A stretch of DNA of 64,000 bases, from contig CM073590.1 in assembly GCA_037074705.1 (NCBI GenBank), positions 210,596,746 through 210,660,745 on the forward strand. The letters are read 5' to 3'. This document shows positions 57,017 through 64,000 of this stretch, in pieces. This DNA is from Zhengitettix transpicula. Its lineage: Eukaryota > Arthropoda > Insecta > Orthoptera > Tetrigidae. How positions within the stretch are numbered: the first letter of the stretch is position 1; each line of letters starts with the position of its first letter. The notes beneath the pieces were generated by a model, which was given only the letters and a program-made list of their open reading frames with translations, did no database searches and had not been told where the DNA came from. The translations under genes were made by a program, and so were the position numbers.

Positions 57017-58639
57017 TAAAAACACCGCTACATTCCACCGATAAACAGAATAGGACAGCAGTTATATTTTACAACCTAGTGAAATGTAATAAAATTTCTC
57101 TGATACTGGTGAATGTCGTTGTCAGTTTTTTACAAAAATTCTAGAAGTGAAATATCTTTCCCTTTATCACTCGTTCACTATTATAAACATCCGAAAACCT
57201 ATTTTATTCAGTAAACAATCCTTCATTATCAGCAAAAATATTTAAAATCCAAAAATAATATATATATCGGAAGGAATGACAATAAATTATCTATCCTTTT
57301 CTAAAAATATTCATAGGCATTATTCTAAGTATAATTTTTATGTATTTACATCATAAGGAAATGTGTACCATTTTCCTCTGCAACAATTGTGTACACACCT
57401 TTCAAACCTCTCAGGATCTTATATTTCACCGTAGGACCTACTCATCACACAGTAAAAAATTATTTGTAATTTGCGTGATATGATTCAAGATTATTTTCAG
57501 AGGAATCACATATGAGAACAGATTTTTTAACGACTACATATTAAAATGTAATCAAACACTGAATAAAAAAAATTCCACCATATTATTTTATTAATTATTT
57601 TCAGATGTGTAAAATTTTTGCAAAAAAAACTTTAGTTGTATTCTCTATTTCGCACCTTACTTACGCTGTGATTACGCTGTTTTAAATCATACAGATTAAA
57701 TTACAAATAAATATTCAATTTGTGAATTATTGTGAGAATATTCTTTGCAAATATTTAATTTAATTTGATGAGCAATCCATCGAGAGCTTAGACTTAAGCA
57801 CAACATAGGCCGTAATATGAAATCAACCCACAGTCTACTCGAATAAAATGTATATGAATGGGATGTTTGTTCCCTTTATTGTCTGGAATTGATACTTGGA
57901 TATTTCATCGACCTTGACACAATGGCTAGAAACGCTTACTCAAGTAGCTGAGACGCTGCATACTGCATTGCATTTCCATATTGAGGCCACGTGTGACAAC
58001 GAGCTCACAACTGCAACTGTCTCTTAATAACACTCTCACGCTGACACAAACAGAACTTTACAGCGTTTCTCGATTCGATGGACCTGTAGCGTTAAGGAAC
58101 TGTCGCTTTACAGATCTGAGAAGATTTAGATTTATTGATTCCATTGATCCTCTGGTGAAGAAATAGGACAAGCCGGAGCATCATTAGACTATAAAATACA
58201 ACAGAGAGGTACACAACAATGAGACCAAAAGAAAATATACACTCAAATAAAAATAATACGCAGAAAGCATATGAAAGAAAATTCATTAATAATAAATACA
58301 AATCGACCATTTTTAAAATACAAAAAGTATAAAATTGGAACATATATACGCATAACAAGATTAATAATAAAATTATTAAAGGCGGTACGAGATACATTCA
58401 AACATCCATAACTACGATGATTTAGATATTTGGATACTGAAGGCTAAGATGCGCCTAATTGGACTCAAAAAGTTAATTACCTATTTGAATCGATACTGAA
58501 TCAAAATTTAGGTTATTTGATATGATCGAATCTCCAAAATATATTAGGCCTAAGTTTCTTATTTTACGAAAGTAACAATTTCTCAGACCTACCAACTTGT
58601 TTCGTTTATTAGAATGAAAAAATTTTCGTCGGATTGAAA

Positions 58640-59862
58640 ATTAATAATAAGAAATATAGCCAAATACAGACAAAAGAAGTGATAATCTGAATACCTTATA
58701 TATATATTGTAATGCCAATTAATTAGGACATTAAATTGTTTGAGAAATCCATTATAGCGGTCTGATCGAACAAAGCGCGAGCTCTTTTGCTTTGTCGGAA
58801 GGTCAAAAATGGCGTATGCGCGCTAAAACTCGAGACGAGGATAGTTCGCGGAAAGACTTCGTTGATGTATAACTGTTAGTTGGTGACTAGAATTTAATAG
58901 AGTTGGCTGGTGCCAGGACATTTCGGAGGACGGAACAAGTGATACTAGAGCAGAGACTAGCTGTCGTTTATTGTATTATAATTAGACAAAGTTGTGAGTA
59001 GAAGATAAAGTAAAACATTCACGAAAGCATTACATTGAAACTTGCTAAGTAAAAGCAGTTTTACGTCCATAGTCATCCAGAAATAGTAAAATTGCAGTTT
59101 AAGTCCAAAGCGGTAAAAGACTAGCAAATCTACAAACCACAGAATTCACCTAAGGCAAGCAGAATTCACCTAAGGCAAGCAGTCAACAGATAGCTGACAA
59201 AAAAAGAGGATCATCCGTGTTCCTGACATCCTATCAATTTTGACTAGAATAAGTTTAAAATCTGTGAATCTCGCAATAGTGTATTTTCGAAACCAAAAAG
59301 GGAATGCTAGAAACCAGCTGGACAAATGTCAGTAACAAAATACAAAATAATGATTTATGTAAAAGATGTAAGTCAGATTTCGTTCTCCTTTTAAATTGTT
59401 AATGAGAGTTAATCTGCTTACTTTTTAATTTCGTTCTATTTTAATTGTCAAGTTAATTTATTTTCTTTTAGGTTTATGTAAATGTGATTTGTTTGTTAAT
59501 AAGATTTTAAATATAATTGATGTGTCCATTATCAAACCCAGTGAAGACCCTGAGAATTTAATATTTTAAATTTGTAATTGTTTTGAGTTATTGCCACAAA
59601 ATAAATAAACATTTTGTTTGTAAATTTTATTAATTCTTTTATTTAATTAACGCTTTCCATTTGATTATTTATGTGTATATTACAATATATATTAAAAAAA
59701 TAGGCTTTCGACTTTTGTCAATTCAGTCGTGCAGTTGTCTCTCTTTAGGTTCTAGCGTATTTTCTGCACCTGGAGAAAGGAACAAGACTTCCAGAAACGT
59801 TGTGAGGTATTTAGATTATCACTTATTTTGTCTGTATTTGGCCAGATTTCTTATTATTGTTT
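58640..59862. mobile_element. Penelope-like inverted pair split by a solo LTR
   Basis: The left arm (58640-58703) has TATAGCCAAATACAGACAAA and AGAAGTGATAATCTGAATACC. The right arm (59689-59862) has the inverted family sequence, with TTGTCTCTCTTTAGG, GGAACAAGACTTCCAGAAAC and TTGTCTGTATTTGGCC. Nearly 1 kb of unrelated DNA, interpreted as an LTR, lies between them. The part of the left arm that should carry its own hairpin module is gone. The right-arm module at 59770-59798 has core CTGGAGA and a perfect GGAA/TTCC stem. Confidence 0.6.
58708..59684 (+). mobile_element. Candidate solo LTR, family L2
   Basis: The 977-bp insert begins TGTAATGCCAATTAATTAGG and ends GTATATTACA, so it has TG...CA ends. 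It is flanked by ATAT on both sides (58704-58707 and 59685-59688), though in an AT-repeat context that is weak evidence. An AATAAA cluster about 80 bp before the right end fits an LTR polyadenylation signal in the plus orientation. A perfect 20-bp tandem duplication lies at 59141-59180. It is not the L1 LTR family. No coding region is inside. Confidence 0.5.
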
Positions 59863-62419
59863 CGTTTACATCCAGTAACTGAGGTCGACAAATCTCACGC
59901 TCTCTATGAATTTATTGAAAAAAAATTTCAACTGCAATTTAATTATTAGTCACTGTAAACAATGAAAACTGAGAATCCGTACTTTCAAATTCAGAAAAAA
60001 ACTTAACAGTTACATTTATCTGACTTCGATATAATTATAAATGAACACATACAAATTATAATAATTTTTAGCAAAAAAAATCGGTTATAAGGTCTAAGCA
60101 AAATTTATTTAAGTAGCAAAAATATTTTGCTAATATTTATCGAAGAATTTGGCAATGTATGGAAATTTTTTACACACTTATACAACCTAGGAAGTCCTAG
60201 ACTGGGGACGAAACGTGTTAGTTTTTATGTTTTCTTTTAATAAATTATTTCTGATTAATTTGACTATGTTCATGCATTAAAAATATAATCTGTAAACGAA
60301 ACAATAAATATTATTTTTAAATATTTTAGTGGTCCATGGAAGTTTTATAACAATAGTGTCAAACGTCTATAATAACGTCAATTACGTGTGAATAAAAAGT
60401 AAAACAGCCCTTTGTATAATTAGCATATATATATATATATTAGTAGCAACATCTAAAAGTAATTTAAACTCCATTATTTTCACTTGAAACCGTCAGACGA
60501 ACCGTTTCCCCTCAAGTACACTAAACGATTTTCCTGATAAAACAATATTTCGTATATATATCGCTCCGAATTCTTCGTTTATACCAGCAACAATTTGATT
60601 AATAAGCAAGTATATTTTCGTTTCTTATACAAAAATGTTACGTTTAAAATTTTATATCACAATGAAAACACACAAAAAAGAGTGTTGTTTGATTGAAGAT
60701 TCGTATTGCAGTCAAAAGAAAAATTTTCTCCGTAGATGAATATAAATACCAGAACTTGAAAGTTTCTGTAAGCTTTTGAGTTTTAATGGGAATATACCTT
60801 GGTTAAAACTGGTTTATTTACCTGAGGTCTGCTTTCGGCTGCAATTTCACCCAACCTTTCGAAGAAAATGAAAAATTATTTTTAAATAAGGGGAATAAAA
60901 TAAGCTATGAGTAAAATACAAATGGCAAATGTAGTTAAACGCGAGCTTATTTCCAATTTACAGGGAAAAATGATTAAAAAATTAAACGCAACGTTCTTTG
61001 ACTCAAGCGATTGTTATGCCAAAACTTTGATTCTTCAGAATTGATACAACTTCAATTTATTAATAGTAGTGAAAACGAGTACTGATTTTAGATTCGATGC
61101 CGACAGGATTACACCCTTGTTTTGGATTTCCGTGTTTCAGAAAATTAATAGTTGTCGAATAAGAGTTAAAAGGAAAGAATCGCGTTTTGTGAAGTTTCCA
61201 GCCTACAATAATGAGTAATTAATTAAACGAATTAAACGTTCTAACTAACTGAGGAGCAATTTAACACAATATTGTTGAACGATGAAAAGAAAATCAGTTT
61301 CTTGCATTGGAAGTTTCAGGGTGTCTCACCCCTCTGAGTGTGCGCCAGGTTTTCACCCCCTCTTATTTCGCAGGAACGGAAGAAAATAAAAGTACAATAA
61401 AAGGGAAATAAGAGAGGAGCAGTATTGATTTGGGCCGTGGAATATTAAACATGACATTATATTAACCGTCTCTGTTCAACGGAAGCGACTGTTACAAATA
61501 AAATTAACTGTGATTTATTAAGATATATTCTGCAGTACGAGACAGGAACTCTACTGACATCTGAGGAAACAAGAACAAAATAAATCAGTTGGAAAAAGCG
61601 TCTCTTTGTCAATGAGGTTCCTCAGCCGCCTTTTACTTAAGACCAAAAAATAATTTTTCTGTGTAACGGTAATTAAATACACTTTCAATCATGCATTTTT
61701 AAAATAATTATTTTCAGCGTAAAACAATACAATGTCAAACATTTAAGTACGTAACAATGCCTTAAAAATATTGAATTACTATTAAGTATTTTTCGGGATA
61801 AATCATTCTAATGAGGCAGTCATTCTGAAATAAGAACTTTCAGAATTATTTGCAACTGTTCCTGAATTCTATTACGGTTTTAGTTCAGCTATCCCAATAC
61901 TAACCTTATATTTCTAATGCGATGTGAGGGCGATCTTTAGGAATAAAAGCCTCAATAACAAATAATGTAGTCTTTCTCGGTGTAGAGAATGAATAAAATC
62001 TCATTTATTGGAGCTTATCTTTTTTTAAAAAAAATCCAAATATAGAAGCTTTTAAATTAGAGTCAAATTATTGGTGAACAGTAATGATCCGTCCTACACC
62101 AGACATATTTTCTCTCAGAAATACTTTCCGTGTGACTCTTTCGGAACGGTAGATATAATAATATCTTGATTTATGGTCACTTTAGTCATTTTTTCTGTGA
62201 CGATTGTGTATAAGATAGTACGTTAGATAACATACTATGACGAATTTGAATGTTTTAAGATAATTATATTTGTTACTGATAATTATAGCCTTGTTCCTGA
62301 AGCTCCTGATCTAATTCGGTTGTGCAAGAAAATATTTGAAGATTGTACTGGTTTTATTAAATTTAACTTTAAGTCTCAACATTCGTTAATTATATATGAG
62401 AAAATTGTGTTACATATAA
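59863..62419. other. AT-rich tract with one dispersed repeat
   Basis: Family Q copy B lies at 60140-60225 (see next entry), and an (AT)n-like run near 60427-60440. Otherwise no gene or element is supported. Confidence 0.4.
60140..60225 (+). repeat. Dispersed repeat, family Q copy B
   Basis: It starts AGAATTTGGCAATGTATGG, the inverse match of 36040-36062. It continues TACACACTTATACAACCTAG, a CTAGGAAGTCCTAG hairpin and GGGGACGAAACGTG. It may be a further Penelope-type 3' end. Confidence 0.45.
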
Positions 62420-63150
62420 TCTATATAATAAAAAATTATGTATATTTGTATGTATTTACGTTAATCTTTATACAAATTTAAACGCGCGGACAGATTGCAA
62501 CAAAACACGAGAAAGGGTACTGTGGGGGTGAGAAACCCCTAGCATAAATGTGAAAAGAATTATAATTGAAAAACTTTACAATTTTGTGTTAAATTACTGC
62601 GCGCCAAGAGACCATGACGTCACGGGACAGCGAGAGACGTTACTACACGACAAAAAAGGAAATAGTTCCTTTTTCCGTAATGAAATAAAGCAGAAATATT
62701 TTCATTGAATAAAAATTAAAATTTTATCCAGCTATATGATAATAAAAAAAATACAAATACATTACTATCCATAAGGAAAATGTAAGTTAATTTTCATATC
62801 ATATTAGTAACTCCAATATGACGACTATTTGTTTACATTGTGAATCTAGCTAACAATTTCATCAATTTAATCTTTCGTAATGTCTGAAGACTGAGGGACA
62901 ATTATATCCTGCAATACTCGAGGCGTATATTTAAGAAGAAATTCGGAGGAATGTTTGTTGGGACTGGTGCAATAAAATTCAATGTATTTTATAGCTCTTC
63001 AATTAATGCACTATCGATCGAAAGTATGTACGGAACTAGGAACAGTTAGATGTAGGTTAAATCACTTCTTGACTACAGATTAATATATAATTAAATATTT
63101 TTTCGGGTTTATATAAATAAATACACGGGCAACGCAGGGCACCCTGCTAG
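62420..63150 (+). mobile_element. Helitron-like non-autonomous element
   Basis: The 5' end is TCTATATAATAAAAAATTAT followed by TGTATGTATTTACG, and the 3' end is CGGGCAACGCAGGGCACCC with TGCTAG. It sits between A (62419) and T (63151) with no target duplication. The last 17 bases contain a GCAGGG/CCCTGC inverted repeat next to the terminal CTAG, as in Helitron 3' hairpins. At 731 bp it cannot encode the RepHel protein and no frame in it is recognisable. The 3' end strongly resembles that of the 9.1-10.7-kb element. Confidence 0.75.
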
Positions 63151-64000
63151 TATTGAATAAATCACTCAACGTTTCGTTTTTAGATGTTATTACTTAATTT
63201 ATAACTTCCAGATAATTATTAAAATAAAATGTATCCAAAAATCCTCCAAAATTTCATAATTGAGAACAAAATGATGAGAAGCGTTTTCAGTTCTTACAAT
63301 GACGTATTTAAGTGTACAATATGTCGTCGTTGGAAAAAAAGAAGAAGTAGCGAAACGAGGAGAGAAAACTTCAACGATGTTTTGTATTATACTGAACATA
63401 ATTTCGTCGATGAACAAAATATAACCTTAATTCTAATTTCGTACTGAATAAATTTAAATAGCCTTTGAAAGGATGTAACTGGATAGAAAAACTAAATTTT
63501 GTGTTCATAATTGTATATGACTGACAAAATATCGAGCTTTTCTAAATTTATTCAAATAGAAAACACACGTTGAAAAATAAATATTGGCACAAATATCAAA
63601 AAATACTAGTTTAATTCAAAGTACGTGTCATAACTGTTGGTCACGACACACTTTTATGAATAAAATTCTGGAATGATACTACATGGACATTGCACACGAT
63701 TTCTATAGTACTCGCTAGAGTGAGAATACTCGATAGTGTTCAGTTTCGTAGTAAGTAAAGCATTCATCTTTCTTTGAGTGGGTTTCTGCGACGGTTGCGA
63801 TAAGTGTACGTTTACAGGAGAATAAACGTGAAACAACCAACATGTGACAAAATACAGATGAATGGAGAACGCGATACGGCGAGTGGAGTGGGTTGTTATG
63901 TTTGATGACTGTTTCCTCAGCTCATAAACACTTTCAACAATAGAGCACACCATTATCAACCAATCCTACCTCAGAAATAAAAACATCGTTGAAGTTTTCT
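63151..64000. other. AT-rich tract at window end, no supported gene
   Basis: A minus frame of 101 codons (63654-63959) and overlapping 72-codon frames near 63199-63447 show no recognised motif. Confidence 0.4.

Larger units (their letters stand above)
50362..58639. other. Long AT-rich tract with a few exon-like islands
   Basis: Patches less AT-rich than average occur at 50390-50660, 51340-51460, 52440-52660, 53880-54190 and 56720-57010. The second, fourth and fifth are described separately. The others have no recognised frame or repeat. No transposon ends were found. Confidence 0.4.

Overview
This is a 64-kb piece of a eukaryotic, almost certainly insect, nuclear genome. It is AT-rich and has no long host open reading frame, operon or ribosome-binding-site pattern. 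It is packed with arthropod-type transposable elements: mariner, a second DDE element with a TA target, Penelope-like elements, Helitron-type elements, tRNA-derived SINEs, solo LTRs and a LINE remnant. The density of old, nested repeats suggests a large insect genome, possibly cockroach-, termite- or orthopteran-like. That placement is inference; no host gene could be identified by name.

Layout. 0-3 kb: an inverted pair of Penelope-type 3' ends and a decayed TA-flanked DDE transposon (1768-2682). 4.9-5.5 kb: a full-length copy of a ~550-bp retroposon family, here called R550. 8-11 kb: Helitron-like fragments, one split by two R550 copies that share one target site. 11.7-14.9 kb: a solo LTR, a decayed mariner, a 164-bp palindrome, a Penelope 3' end and a short Helitron with intact ends. 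15.8-19.2 kb: three more R550 copies. 20.5-23.7 kb: a tRNA-SINE with perfect 15-bp target duplications, a second solo LTR of the 11.7-kb family, a Penelope GIY-YIG remnant and a SINE head. 24.6-26.2 kb: a 1.56-kb inverted repeat. 27.5-30.2 kb: a LINE remnant, a second palindrome and another Penelope inverted pair. 36.8-38.3 kb: an element with ~100-bp inverted ends and an internal ~70-bp minisatellite. 44-45 kb: a Penelope inverted pair beside a CpG-rich segment with an RFX/X-box-like palindrome. 58.6-59.9 kb: a Penelope inverted pair split by a candidate solo LTR. 62.4-63.2 kb: a Helitron-like element with textbook ends. The tracts between are AT-rich intergenic or intronic DNA with microsatellites and a few weak exon-like islands.

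Three observations deserve most attention. First, nine Penelope-type 3' ends share a module of exactly 29 nt, CTGANGA - 17 nt - GAAAC, whose hairpin shows compensatory changes (T-A, C-G, G-C), like one half of a hammerhead ribozyme core. Second, R550 is a retroposon family (poly-A tail, 11-bp target duplications) with no visible tRNA-type promoter and a strong palindromic hairpin at its 5' end. Third, two different R550 copies sit in tandem on one 11-bp target that is present three times, inside a Helitron-like element. All calls come from reading the sequence; no database search was possible.
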